This document shows positions 31,378-41,931 of a stretch of DNA of 64,000 nucleotides, in pieces. Position 1 is the first letter of the stretch. Every line of letters starts with the position of its first letter. Source of the stretch: an uncultured Mycoplasma sp. (GTDB lineage: Bacteria; Bacillota_I; Bacilli_A; Mycoplasmatales; Metamycoplasmataceae); the NCBI GenBank assembly GCA_947039955.1, contig CAMRAC010000001.1, positions 1 through 64,000 on the forward strand, read 5' to 3'. The position numbers and the translations under genes were made by a program. The notes below the pieces were generated by a model that saw only the letters and a program-made list of their open reading frames with translations, was not told the origin of the DNA and did no database searches.

Positions 31378-34300
31378 CTAAAATAATGTTGTTTGATCTG
31401 TATCATTCAATTGTTTAAATATTTTCATTTCCTTCATTTTGGTAATGATAGTTTTATTTGCTTGTGTTCTTTTTGAGAAATTTTCAATAGAATAAAATTC
31501 TCCATTTTTACGAGCTTCAACAATTGATTCTGCCGCAGCATTACCAAGGCCATCTAAACTTATGAAGGGTGGAATTAAAGAATTAGTTTCTTTCTCAATT
31601 AATCACTTATAAGAATCTGATTTATATAGATCAATATTTTGAATATGAAATCCCCTTGCAAACATTTCATTCGCAACTTCTAAATTAATTATTAAAGCTT
31701 GTTCTTTTGTTGTTAGTTTATTTTCATCACGCTTGTTTTGTCTAGATAATAATTCTCTCAACTTTTCTACTATTGCTTTTTTATCAGTTGTTAATATTCC
31801 AATATCAAAGTGGTCAGACCTTGTTGAAAAATATGAAGCATAATATTCAATTGGAAAATATAACTTGAATCAAGCTACTCTTCAAGCCATCATTACATAT
31901 GCAGTAGCATGAGCTTTAGGGAACATATACTTTATCTTTTTCAAAGAATCAATACTTCATTGAGGAACTCCGTTTGTGGTTAATAACAATTCTTCTTCAG
32001 GAGTTATTCCCGCTCCTTTTCTTACCTTTTCCATTATTTGGAAAGATTTCAATGGATCAATCCCTTTTTGAATTAAGAACACCATAATATCATCACGACA
32101 AGAAATTACTTCTTTCAACTTAAGGTTTCTTGTTTTAATTAAATCTTCAGCATTACCACTTCAAACATCTGTTCCATGAGAAAGACCTGAAATCGAAACC
32201 AAATCAGAAAATGAAGAAACATTTGCTGTGACAAGCATTTTACGAACAAACTTAGTTCCAAATTCAGGAATTCCTATTGCGCTTGTTTTTTCTCCATTAA
32301 TATCATCAGGATTAATTCCTAAGGGTTCAGTTGAAGAAAACATCTTAACTATCTTCGGATCTCAAAAAGGTATTTGATCTGGATTGATCCCAGTTAGTTC
32401 TTGCAGTAATTTAATAGCTGTGGGATCATCGTGACCTAGCAAATCTAACTTTAATACATTATCATGAATGGCATGAAAATCAAAGTGTGTAGTTCTTCAT
32501 TCAGCTGATTTATCATTTGCAGGGAAATTAATTGGTGTAAAGTCTTCAACATCATACTCTTTTGGAATGATTATAATCCCTCCAGGGTGTTGTCCTGTAG
32601 TTCTTTTAGTACCTGTTATTTGTGTAGAAACAAATTCAATAAAAGAATCTGATTTATCAATATTTTGCTCTTCACGTCAACTCTTAGCATAACCAAAAGC
32701 AGTTGTTGAAGCAACAGTAGAAATAGTTCCCGCTCTAAAACAATGGGTATCGCCAAAAAGGTTTTTGACTTCTTTATGGATAATATGCTGATATTCACCA
32801 GAAAAGTTAAGATCAATATCAGGAACTTTATCAGCATTAAATCCTAAGAAAGTTTCAAAAGGAATGGTTTGACCTTCTCTATTCAAGATAACATCAAGAC
32901 AGGTAGGGCATTTTTTCTCTGGTAAATCATAACCTGAAATATATTCTCCATTTTCAAAGAATTCTGAAAATTTACAAACTTTACAAATGTAATGTGGCAC
33001 CAGTGGGTTAACTTCTGTGATTTTAGCTAGAGTTGCCACTAAAGAAGAACCGACAGAACCCCTAGAACCGACTAAATAACCGTCACTAAGACTTTTAGCA
33101 ACTAAAACATGACTAATTCAGTAAACGACAGAAAAACCATACTTAAGAATAGGTTTTAATTCTCTTGCAATTCTTTCTGAAACAATTTCTGGTAAATTAT
33201 CTCCATATGTTTCATAAGCCATTTCATAAACCAATTTTTTCAACTTATTATCTGAATCATCAAATTTAGGTGTGTATAGTTTACTTTTAATAATTTCTAT
33301 TTTATCTTCAATCATGTCTGAAATCATGTTTGTATTTTCTACAACCAACTCATAAGCTAATTTTTCATCATTTAAAAACTTAAAGTTTTCAAGCATTTGA
33401 TTTGTTGTCAAGAAATGTTGACGTGGATAAACAGGAAGGATTTCTTTGTATTTAAATAAATAATGTCTTTTACCTTCAAGTCCTTTAGCATTAATGTAAA
33501 CGTTATGTAAAATACTTTCCTTTTCTTCTATATAACGGACATCACCAATAGCAACACAAGGTTTATTTAGTTCCCTTGCTTTATAAATTAAATCTCTTAA
33601 AGCAATTTCTAAGTTTTCTTGAGAGATACTTTCTCTATTAACAAGATGAACGAACATACTAGGTGAAGGAATTTCAATATAATCATATTTATTGATTTCT
33701 GCAAGAATGTCTTCCGTGGTTCCATTGAAAACTTTTTCAAGAAGTCTTGACTTAATTCCAGAACTACCAACAAGAATATCCTTAGAAGGTTTGAAAATAT
33801 CAAAGAATATTCTAGGTTCAGCATGAAAGTTGACAGTTGATGCTTCTGATATCATGTTAAATAATTCTTTTAATCCCTTTTGATTTTTCGCCAAAATTGT
33901 TATTTGATTAGAAAACTTCTTATGATGAATGGAAGGTGTTTCATTATTATTAAGATCTTGAAAAGTGTTTATGTTCATCAAAGATAAATCACTAATAAAT
34001 TTAAGTCAAAGAAGCGAAAGAACTTCGGCGTCATAATCAGCTCTATGGGCTATTTCTGTGTTGTAATTTATAGCATACTTTTTACAAACTATTTCTAATC
34101 TATAAGACTTAGAAATTGGAATTAACATTCTGGCAATTGATAAAGTATCTACTCATTGATTTTTTAATTCTTTTAATTTATATTTATATACTTTTTCTTT
34201 CAAGAATCCCATATCAAAAGAAGCATTATGAGCAACCAAAGTAAATCCTTGTATGAAATCAATAATTCTTTGAAGTCCTTCTTTTTCTGACATACCAGAA

Positions 34301-35682
34301 TTAACCATATCTTGTGTAATTCCAGTAAGGTCAGTTGTGAATCTTGAAATTGGTTTTTCACCTTTAATAAAGAATTGTAACTTATCAGTAACAATACCTT
34401 TTTCAATTTTAACTGCTCCAAATTCTATAATTTCATCAAACCTAGGCGAAAGACCTGTTGTCTCTAAATCAAAAACAATATAAGTATCATTTTTAATAAC
34501 TTTGTCACTAACATTAACAACAAACTTATTATTTTTATCAATAGCATTAAAAGTAGAACCATAAAGTGGTTTAATTCCCATCTTTTTTGAATCATGATAA
34601 AAGTTAGGGAATGCTTGAATGTTTTCTAAATCAACTATCCCAATAGCTTTGTGCCCGAGTGCTTTAGCATGCTTTAAAAAATCCTCTGGTTTTTTAAATC
34701 CATCCATAGCAGTCATAGAAGTTCTTATAGATAATTCAACTCTTTTAACTTTTGCATTATCTTCTTCTTTTGATTGATCATCTAAAATTTCCATTTTCCT
34801 AGAATTAAGAATTGCTTTAGAAGTAAATGAATCGATTGTTTTTTCGCCAAACACTTTTATTTTGACACCAATATTAATATTTTCATATTGTGGCAAATCT
34901 GTTTCATTACGAATAAAGTTCTTGATAGTGACCGCTTCTGAATAATCCGTGATGGCAAGAGTTAATATATATAACCCTGTTTTTGTTTTAAATAATTCCT
35001 TTTTAAATACAACACCTTCAAAGATGAAATTAGTTTCTTCAGATGTATAAAACTCTTCCATCTTCATAGAAAAATATTTCTTACCCATTGCTTTATTTTT
35101 AAGTAATTTATTTCCACCTACATTTAGTTCTTGTTTGTTTTTTTGACTTACAAGATTATTGAATTGTTCTTTCTCTTGTTCCACTTCTTTTTGCAATTCT
35201 TTTTCAACTAATGCATGAGAAGATAAGTCAACAAAAATAATATCAAATCCTTCAAATCCAAACGTTTTTAAATTGTCAATCATTTGTTGTTTTTTAGAAT
35301 TTAAAACCCTCAATTTATTGCTAGAATGAATATTAATTTTTAAATCTTTATAATCATCAAAATTTAAGTCAGATTTTGAAATCATATTTGCTATTGTTTC
35401 TTTTTGTAAAAACAAAAAAGAGAATAATAAATATTCATAAATGCTTTGTAGTGTGTAGTTTCTATTCATGTAAGTTATTTTGAAGTTAACTTTAAATTCA
35501 AAGTTATTATCCATATCATCTATAAAACTTTGTAAATCTTTTATTGTTGGTATGGAAAAAAAATTGATACTTATATCAAACTTATTATCAACAAAAGCAA
35601 CATTTAAAATCTCTGATTCCTTAAGGTATTCAGGGATAGTATATTTTATCTCTTTACAAAAATTAATAAATGCATTGTTCAT
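31378..35682 (-). CDS. polC: DNA polymerase III PolC-type (replicative, with 3'-5' exonuclease)
   Basis: A 1434-residue C-family polymerase, the normal PolC length, broken in the track by many TGA Trp codons. Order: N-terminal domain; OB fold ([21 protein letters not shown]); a PHP region (~320-390); the inserted DEDD proofreading exonuclease ([33 protein letters not shown]); the rest of PHP; a zinc finger (CKVCKFS...KKCPTC, ~900); and the palm with [12 protein letters not shown] (~950). The PHP metal ligands are gone: VELSIRTS where ELHxHT is expected, and IVDLEN where TDH is expected. The exonuclease residues are intact. It is transcribed from its own leaderless-type promoter after cdsA. 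Confidence 0.97.
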
Positions 35683-35688
35683 AGTTTT

Positions 35689-35694
35689 ATTATA
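35689..35694 (-). promoter_or_regulatory. -10 box of polC, leaderless type
   Basis: TATAAT on the minus strand, 6 nt before the polC ATG, with no Shine-Dalgarno. Confidence 0.6.
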
Positions 35695-35711
35695 TAAAAT
35701 ATATTGTAATT

Positions 35712-36710
35712 TTATGCAAAAGACATGAAAAATGATAAAGTAAATATAACTAAAATCAATGAATCAAATCTATCTAAAACACCACCATGAGAAGGAATTA
35801 AATTTGAGAAATCTTTTATATTTAATTTTCTCTTTATAAATGAAAATAACAAATCACCAACAATAGCGGCAATAGGAATTGTGATAGGCACAACTATCAA
35901 TGAAATTAAAGGATCAATATTCATTTTTCCAAAATTAATTCCACCTGGGATATGTGCATAGTTTAAACCAAATATTAAAAACAAAAATGCTGATGATATT
36001 ACAAATCCTACAATTGCTCCTTCAATAGTTTTATTCGGAGATATTTTAGGAGCTAATTTTTTCTTGAATAATTTGTGTCCAAATAACCTTCCACCAAAGT
36101 AAGCAAAAGTATCAGTTAAAACAACCGATGTTATTAAAACAAGAGTTAATGAAAATTGTAAAATTATTAAATATAGTAGAAATTTAATTGAAAATGTAAT
36201 TAATATAATTCCTATAAGTAACGCAAAAAAACTAGGTATTATTTTTGCTTTATCTTTGATAAATAAACAAGGAATTAAAACAAATATGAATATTATTGGA
36301 AAACCAATGCCCGGAATACCGGCAACATAAAACATAAATTGTTCTTGAATAAGTTCCTTTAGAATATTTGTATATTTTGAACTCGCTGCCAAGTCGGTTA
36401 ACTCACTATTGGGAGTGTTAATAAAATTAATAAAGTTTTCACTAAATGGAGTAATCATTATAAACACTGCCGCACTAGGAATAATGAATTTTGACCAAGT
36501 TGGAATTTCAAATGATTTACAAAATTCAAATGTTGTGAATATTGCTATCAAAGAAAAAATGGATAATCCTAAAATTTTTCCCGGAGTTTCTAGAAAGTAA
36601 ATTAATGTAATTAACCCCACACAAAATATTGCTACCAAAAGAGCAAATAATGATTTTTTTACCATTGGGTTTAATTTTGTTTTCTTTGACTCAGAGGTTA
36701 CTTTTTCCAT
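35712..36710 (-). CDS. cdsA: Phosphatidate cytidylyltransferase
   Basis: A 332-residue integral membrane enzyme that makes CDP-diacylglycerol from phosphatidate and CTP. The C-terminal signature SFIKRKLNIKDFSNLIPSHGGVLDRFDSL is clear (family: KR...iKD....iPGHGG.lDR.D). About eight hydrophobic helices precede it. I use the ATG at 36710, with AGGGGT upstream, rather than the TTG at 36719 in the track. It follows frr closely; that ribosome-binding site lies in the intergenic gap after the frr stop. Confidence 0.94.
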   Translation of the reverse strand: MEKVTSESKKTKLNPMVKKSLFALLVAIFCVGLITLIYFLETPGKILGLSIFSLIAIFTTFEFCKSFEIPTWSKFIIPSAAVFIMITPFSENFINFINTPNSELTDLAASSKYTNILKELIQEQFMFYVAGIPGIGFPIIFIFVLIPCLFIKDKAKIIPSFFALLIGIILITFSIKFLLYLIILQFSLTLVLITSVVLTDTFAYFGGRLFGHKLFKKKLAPKISPNKTIEGAIVGFVISSAFLFLIFGLNYAHIPGGINFGKMNIDPLISLIVVPITIPIAAIVGDLLFSFIKRKLNIKDFSNLIPSHGGVLDRFDSLILVIFTLSFFMSFA

Positions 36711-36723
36711 TAATTTCAAACCC

Positions 36724-37275
36724 CTATATTTTCATTAATTCTATTTCTTTGTCTTTGATTTTATTATCAATCAAACCATTGTAATGATCAACACTTTTTT
36801 GAACATTATTTTTAAAATCAATTAAGACATCTTCACTTAATTCTTCGTCGGCTTTCATGAGCTTCAAAACAGCTTGTCTAGCATTTCTAACTTTTACTTT
36901 TGCAGCTTCTTTAGCTACTGAAAGTTGTTTAACTGATTCTCTTCTTTTTTCCGTTGTTAATAAAGGAAAAATAATTCTTAATTGGTGTCCTTCATCAACA
37001 AGAGAAATAGAATAGTTTTGCTTTTCAATTATTTTATAAATATCCTTCACAGTTTCTTTGTCAAAAGGTTTAACTAATAATTGTTGTGGTTCAGGAATAG
37101 TTATTGAACAGAGTTCGCTAATTGGTGTTAACTCATCATAATACATGATGTTCAATACATTAATTAATTGTGGGTTTGCTCCTGATGTTGAAATACGTGA
37201 AAGTTGTTTATCAATGAAAACAAGAGTTTCATTTAAATCACTAATCAGTTCCATCTCATACAATTCATATTCCAT
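36724..37275 (-). CDS. frr: Ribosome recycling factor
   Basis: A 183-residue two-domain factor that splits post-termination ribosomes with EF-G. Family elements include RISTSGANPQLINVLNIMYY (family: R.grasp.lld.i.v.YYG), LRIIFPLLTTEKRRESVKQL (iri..P.lT.erR.el.K) and AKVKVRNARQAVLKLMK. Its ATG overlaps the pyrH stop by one base (TAATG), the usual pyrH-frr pairing. Confidence 0.96.
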   Translation of the reverse strand: MEYELYEMELISDLNETLVFIDKQLSRISTSGANPQLINVLNIMYYDELTPISELCSITIPEPQQLLVKPFDKETVKDIYKIIEKQNYSISLVDEGHQLRIIFPLLTTEKRRESVKQLSVAKEAAKVKVRNARQAVLKLMKADEELSEDVLIDFKNNVQKSVDHYNGLIDNKIKDKEIELMKI

Positions 37276-37991
37276 TATTTGAAAACCTTTGTGAATAGAC
37301 CTTTACCATTTAAAACGTTTAAGATGGAATCTTTTTCACCAATATCAAATACCAAGGCATCAATATTATTGTCTCTAGCCATGGTAGCTGCAGTAGCATC
37401 AATAACTTTTAAGTTTTGAGCTAGTATTTCATCATAAGTAATTTCAGAATATCTTTTAGCATCAGGATTGATGTTAGGATCTGAATCATAAATTCCTTGT
37501 ACTTTGTTTTTACCCAATAAAATAATATCTGCTTCAATTTCTGAAGCTACCAAAGTTGCAGCAGTATCAGTTGTAAAGTAAGGTCTTCCGGTTCCGGCAG
37601 AGAAAATTACTATCTCTCCTGTATTTAAATATTTAACAGCTTTTTCAGTAATGTAATTTTCGGCAACTTTTGGATCAATAGTAATAGCTGATTGAACTCT
37701 ACACTTAAGTCCGTGTTTTTCAAATCCTGATTGTAATGCTAAAGCATTCATTATTGTTGCAAGCATACCAATGTAGTCAGCTCTATTTCTTGGAATACCA
37801 TTTTTTTCAGCGCTAGCTCCTCTTCAAAAGTTGCCTCCACCAATAACAATTGCTATTTGAACTCCTTGATCTTTAATCTTTTTTAATTGACTAGCAATAT
37901 TCTCAATTAATGAATAATCAATTGAAAGAGATTTTTCTTTATTTGACAGTCATTCTCCTGATAATTTTAATAATATTCTCTTATATTTCAT
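37275..37991 (-). CDS. pyrH: Uridylate kinase
   Basis: A 238-residue amino-acid-kinase-fold enzyme that phosphorylates UMP. Motifs are KRILLKLSGEWLSNKE (usually LKLSGE.L), VQIAIVIGGGNFWRG, IPRNRADYIGMLAT, IVIFSAGTGRPYFTTDTAA and NKVQGIYDSDPN. Two TGA Trp codons near the start hide the N-terminus in the track. AAAGGGTG lies upstream of the ATG. It is followed by frr and cdsA, a conserved order. Confidence 0.96.
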
Positions 37992-38037
37992 CTAATGCAC
38001 CCTTTAGTTTTTTTCAATTATATTATAAAAAGGTTAT

Positions 38038-38253
38038 TTATTTAGAATTTATGAATGGTTTAAGTTTTTTTCTCGACTTATCTATTGCATCAAAAACAGC
38101 GCTTCTTGTTGTAGCTACTATTTCTGATATTTCTCCCATGGACAAATCTTCGATATAGTGAAGGTGCATTATCTGTTTTTGATTTTGTGTTAAAACAAAA
38201 TCATATGCCAAAAAAGCCTTAATTATTTCTTCACGTTCTTGAGTTTTATTCAT
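38038..38253 (-). CDS. ylxM: YlxM/p13-like SRP-associated DNA-binding-fold protein
   Basis: A 71-residue helix-turn-helix protein resembling a sigma-70 region 4 (DLSMGEISEIVATTRSAVFDAI), the YlxM family. YlxM is normally encoded beside ftsY or ffh and stimulates the SRP GTPases in the family members studied. It overlaps the ftsY stop by 8 nt. It is shorter than the ~105 residues seen in Firmicutes. There are no TGA codons. Confidence 0.85.
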   Translation of the reverse strand: MNKTQEREEIIKAFLAYDFVLTQNQKQIMHLHYIEDLSMGEISEIVATTRSAVFDAIDKSRKKLKPFINSK

Positions 38254-39400
38254 TAGTCATTAAACCTTTAGTTAAACCATAAATGTATGCATCTAAATCA
38301 AACTCTTGCAAGTCATCTATTTTTTCACCAAGACCTATTAACTTAACATCCATGTCTAACTTATCTTTGATAGATAAAATAATTCCACCATTTGAAGTAC
38401 CATCCATTTTAGTTAAAATGATTCCAGTAAGAGGAGTTACTTCTTTAAAACTTTGAGCTTGCAATACTCCATTTTGTCCAGTTGTTGCATCTAAAACCAA
38501 TAATGATTCATGCGGTGCATCAGGAATGAATTTTTTAATTATTCCATTCATTTTTGCTAACTCATTCATTAAATTTATTTTGTTTTGCAGTCTTCCTGCA
38601 GTATCAACTATTAAAATATCATATCCGCCTTCTTTGGCCATAGTTAAGCCTTTATAAACTACTGAAGATGGATCTGCCCCTTCTTTTTCCGGCAACACTA
38701 TGTCGGCACCGATTCTTTCTGCTCAAATTCTTAATTGTTCAACAGCACCCGCTCTAAAAGTGTCTGCAGCAGCTATTAAAACTTTCTTACCTTCTTTAAT
38801 TAACTTGTTTGCAATTTTAGCAATAGATGTTGTTTTTCCTGAACCATTTATTCCAACAACTAACAAAACATTCAAACCTTCATTATAAATTTTAAGAGTT
38901 GTATCTACGATTGATTGGTTAGCATAAATTACGAACATTTTATCAGCAATAATCTCATTAATTAAATTTCTATCCACAACATTTTCAGTCTTAACTTCTT
39001 TTTTGATTTCATCAATAATCGTAAAAACAAGGTTGACAGAAATATCTGACATAATCAATATCTCTTCTAATTCTTCAAAAAAATTATCATCTATTTCATT
39101 GTGTCTATTTTGTAGTTCGATTATTTTTTGACTAAAATTGTTTCCACTTTTAGATAATCCCGAAACATATTTGTTAATCTTTTTTTCTTTAGATAATGTT
39201 TTTAAACGAAGTTTCTCTTCTTTTTTATCTAATTTTTCCTGTAATTTAACTATTTTTTTAGCTTCTTTTTCAGGATCTATTTTTTCTTGCTTAACAATCA
39301 ATTTCGGTTTTTCAACCACTATTTTAGACTTTTTCTTATCTTCAGAATCACTAGTATTTAAAGTGAATAATCTCTCTTTTATTTTTTTAAAAAAACCCAT
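38246..39400 (-). CDS. ftsY: Signal recognition particle receptor FtsY
   Basis: A 384-residue SRP GTPase that receives ribosome-SRP complexes at the membrane. The N-terminus is a highly charged, probably coiled region (residues ~20-95) used for membrane contact. The NG domain follows, with [15 protein letters not shown] (G1), [42 protein letters not shown] and [15 protein letters not shown]. One TGA Trp splits it. TATAAT lies 8 nt before the ATG with no Shine-Dalgarno. Confidence 0.97.
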
Positions 39401-39408
39401 ATATTGGA

Positions 39409-39414
39409 ATTATA
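39409..39414 (-). promoter_or_regulatory. -10 box of ftsY, leaderless type
   Basis: TATAAT on the minus strand, 8 nt before the ftsY ATG. Confidence 0.55.
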
Positions 39415-39452
39415 TTGAAAATATTTTGAAAATAGACAAAATAGTTTTATGG

Positions 39453-39458
39453 TATAAT
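39453..39458 (+). promoter_or_regulatory. -10 box of the second lipoprotein gene
   Basis: TATAAT lies 29 nt before the TTG start; the leader carries AGGGGTG, a conventional ribosome-binding site. Confidence 0.5.
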
Positions 39459-39487
39459 TTATTAATTATTAAATTAGGGGTGTTCTT

Positions 39488-40579
39488 TTGAAAATTATAA
39501 AAAAGTTTTTACCAATTTTGACAGCTCCTATTTTTCCAATTTTATTTTTGTCTTCTTGTAGTCAAACAACCGACGAATCTCCAGTTAGACTAGAAACAAC
39601 GGTTTATAAAACAAAAAATAAAAATGCTTTTAATAATATTTTTAACTTATTAAATACTCAAAATGGAACTGATAGTTTTATTTCTAAATCAACTGAACAA
39701 ATTAACCAATATATAAGTGATGAAATAACAAGTAATTCATTAATACAAGAAAAGTTAAGATTATATTTTTTTAATTCAATATACCAATCATTAAGTAACA
39801 TTTCTGATTTAATTGATAACGAAATTACGCCAATTATACTTGCAGGAGAAAGAGAAATCGGAGTTAACGCAATAAAGAAATTAATTGATGATGCTATAAA
39901 GACTGATGAAAATAATTCAAATAAATATGAAACTCTTGAAAAAGAATTAAATAAAATTATAGATATGAAGATTGAATTAAGTTATAAAAAAGTTGATGAG
40001 TTACCTTTTCAATGAACTTGAAAAACATCATTTAAATTAGCGGAAGATTCTGAACTTAAAAAAATATTGAAATTACAGAATACTGGAATTGATTCTAGTA
40101 TCTTTTATAAAAGATCTGCAATAACAGAAGAAGAACTTGAGGAAGCTATAGCTGCTTCAAATGGTGATGCAGTTAAACTTGAAGCCCTTAAGGTTCAATT
40201 AAAATATCAAAGTTCAAAATGATATTGAGATCAAAAAGAACAAACTTTAACCTCAATCGAAAAAGAATCAAACACTAACCCTTATTCAACAAACGGAACT
40301 AGCGGAGGTTTTACAGCTACAGATATCAAAAGAACTGAGTTTGCTATAGATTTTGAGCAACACCCATCAAATATATTACTGTATAAACCAGTATTTTTAT
40401 TCCAAACTAGTGGTGATATATCAAATATATATATAAACAGTGCTTGAAGTGATTACTTAGTATTTAAAGGTTTCAAAAAAGTTTCTGGAGAAGATGAAAC
40501 GGAACAAGTTATTAAAAACACCAAAGATATTACTATAGACTTAAAAAGTGATTATGTAGAATATGACAAAAAAGTTTAA
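39488..40579 (+). CDS. Surface lipoprotein
   Basis: A 363-residue secreted protein starting at a TTG with AGGGGTG about 5 nt upstream. The signal peptide (IIKKFLPILTAPIFPILF) ends in the lipobox LSSC, so the protein should be lipid-anchored at that Cys. The mature part is polar with predicted helices and repeated Lys/Glu runs (LEEAIAASNGDAVKLEALK). Several TGA Trp codons lie after residue 177. No clear family and no obvious similarity to the lipoprotein at 15.3 kb. It begins a run of three plus-strand envelope genes. Confidence 0.8.
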
Positions 40580-40648
40580 TAACTCACAATAATAAAATTC
40601 TTATTGACTTCCTCTATATTATTAAAAAAAATACAAATTAATTTAATA

Positions 40649-40654
40649 TATAAT
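40649..40654 (+). promoter_or_regulatory. -10 box of the Pr6Pr-like gene; decides its start
   Basis: TATAAT overlaps the upstream in-frame ATG at 40653, so that codon cannot be within the transcript. The ATG at 40662, 7 nt downstream, is the likely leaderless start. Confidence 0.5.
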
Positions 40655-40661
40655 GGATATT

Positions 40662-41840
40662 ATGTTATATAAATCAATTTCCAAACTAACACTTTACTCA
40701 ATATTAATGATTGTTTTTTTAATTGTTGGTTTTACTCTTTTAGGTATTTATTGAAATGATTGAATAAAATATGACAGTAATTATTTAAGTGGAAAACCAG
40801 ATTATATTTTGCCAGTTTCAGTACAGGTGATTAGAGTATTAACCATAGTTCCATTAATTCTTTCAATCATGACTTGATTGGCATCTTTATGAGAAACCAA
40901 TAAAATTGATGATAAGCGAATCAAAAAAACTTATTTTCTAACTGGTGGTTTGTTTGTTTGATCATTATTACCCTACACTTTTTATTTGGCATATCAAACC
41001 AAGAGTTATCAAAATTTTTGAAAATACTTAAAAACTCACAAGGAAGGTAATGAGCAAATAAATTTTTATAAATGATTTAAAAATTTCAAAGGTACAAAAC
41101 CAAATAAATTATTTTGAAACACAACACTTTTTATATTTTTAGTTTTAATTGTAATTGTTGACTTCTCTTTAATATGAATTAATGAAACATATACATCCCA
41201 AGACCCAAATTCTAACATTCTCTTCAATACTTTTTCATACTTCACACAAATAACAAATTTTGCAGTTATAGGGTTTATTTGTTTATTCTCTTTTGCACAC
41301 CGAACAATAACTTTTAGAAATAACACTTTATTAATTCTAATATCAGCATATATAACTGTAGTAGGAGTTATTTTTTGAAGTTATTTATTGCCTTTTGGAA
41401 ATTTCAAAGCTGATTATTCTAAAATACAATCTTTAATAAAAACTATTTGATTGCATGCTGTGACTCCGATATTTTTTGCAATTTTTGCAATTAATTCTTT
41501 AATCATTTCCAAAGAGAAACCGAACAGTTTTATCAACACTGCAACAATTGGATCAGTTTATCCGTTATTCTACGCTTTCTTTTCTTACTCTATGACTTTT
41601 TATACTCGTCATAGCGTTTATGGAAATATCACAAACATAAACCCTAATATGACTACGGAAATTAATAAAGAAACAGGTAACCCTTTATACTTTTTATTCT
41701 TCTTTGCAATTGCAGCAACTTTCTATTTTTTCTTTTTTGTTTTTTGAAAGATTGCTGATATTTCCTATAAAAGAAATGACGAATCATTAAAAAAACAAAA
41801 TACTATTCCAATATTGGATTCTTCTCAATCTATTAAATAA
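40662..41840 (+). CDS. Multi-pass membrane protein, Pr6Pr/AIG1-like (hidden by 12 UGA codons)
   Basis: A 392-residue protein with 12 TGA Trp codons; the ORF track shows only its last third. About nine hydrophobic helices are visible, starting SILMIVFLIVGFTLLGIYW and ending YFLFFFAIAATFYFFFFVFW. The middle resembles the Pr6Pr/FAR-17a/AIG1-like fold: YFTQITNFAVIGFI (family: fFT..sN), then ITVVGVIFWSYLLPF, then IWLHAVTPIFFAIFAI (lHy..P), then IGSVYPLFYAFFSY (yP..Y). Mollicute proteins of this kind are often listed only as DUF1600. This match is by eye. Function unknown; a hydrophobic-substrate or lipid role is one possibility. Confidence 0.7.
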
Positions 41841-41853
41841 AATCATTTAAAAG

Positions 41854-41881
41854 TTGTTTTATATGATTAATTTGGTATAAT
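41854..41881 (+). promoter_or_regulatory. Promoter of the leucine-rich-repeat surface gene
   Basis: TTGTTT (41854-41859), a 16-nt spacer and TATAAT (41876-41881). This leaves a leader of about 45 nt that contains AAAGGAG before the GTG start. Confidence 0.5.
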
Positions 41882-41931
41882 TTTAATAAATTTATTGACG
41901 ATTGAACAGTAAATTATTTAAAGGAGCTTTT

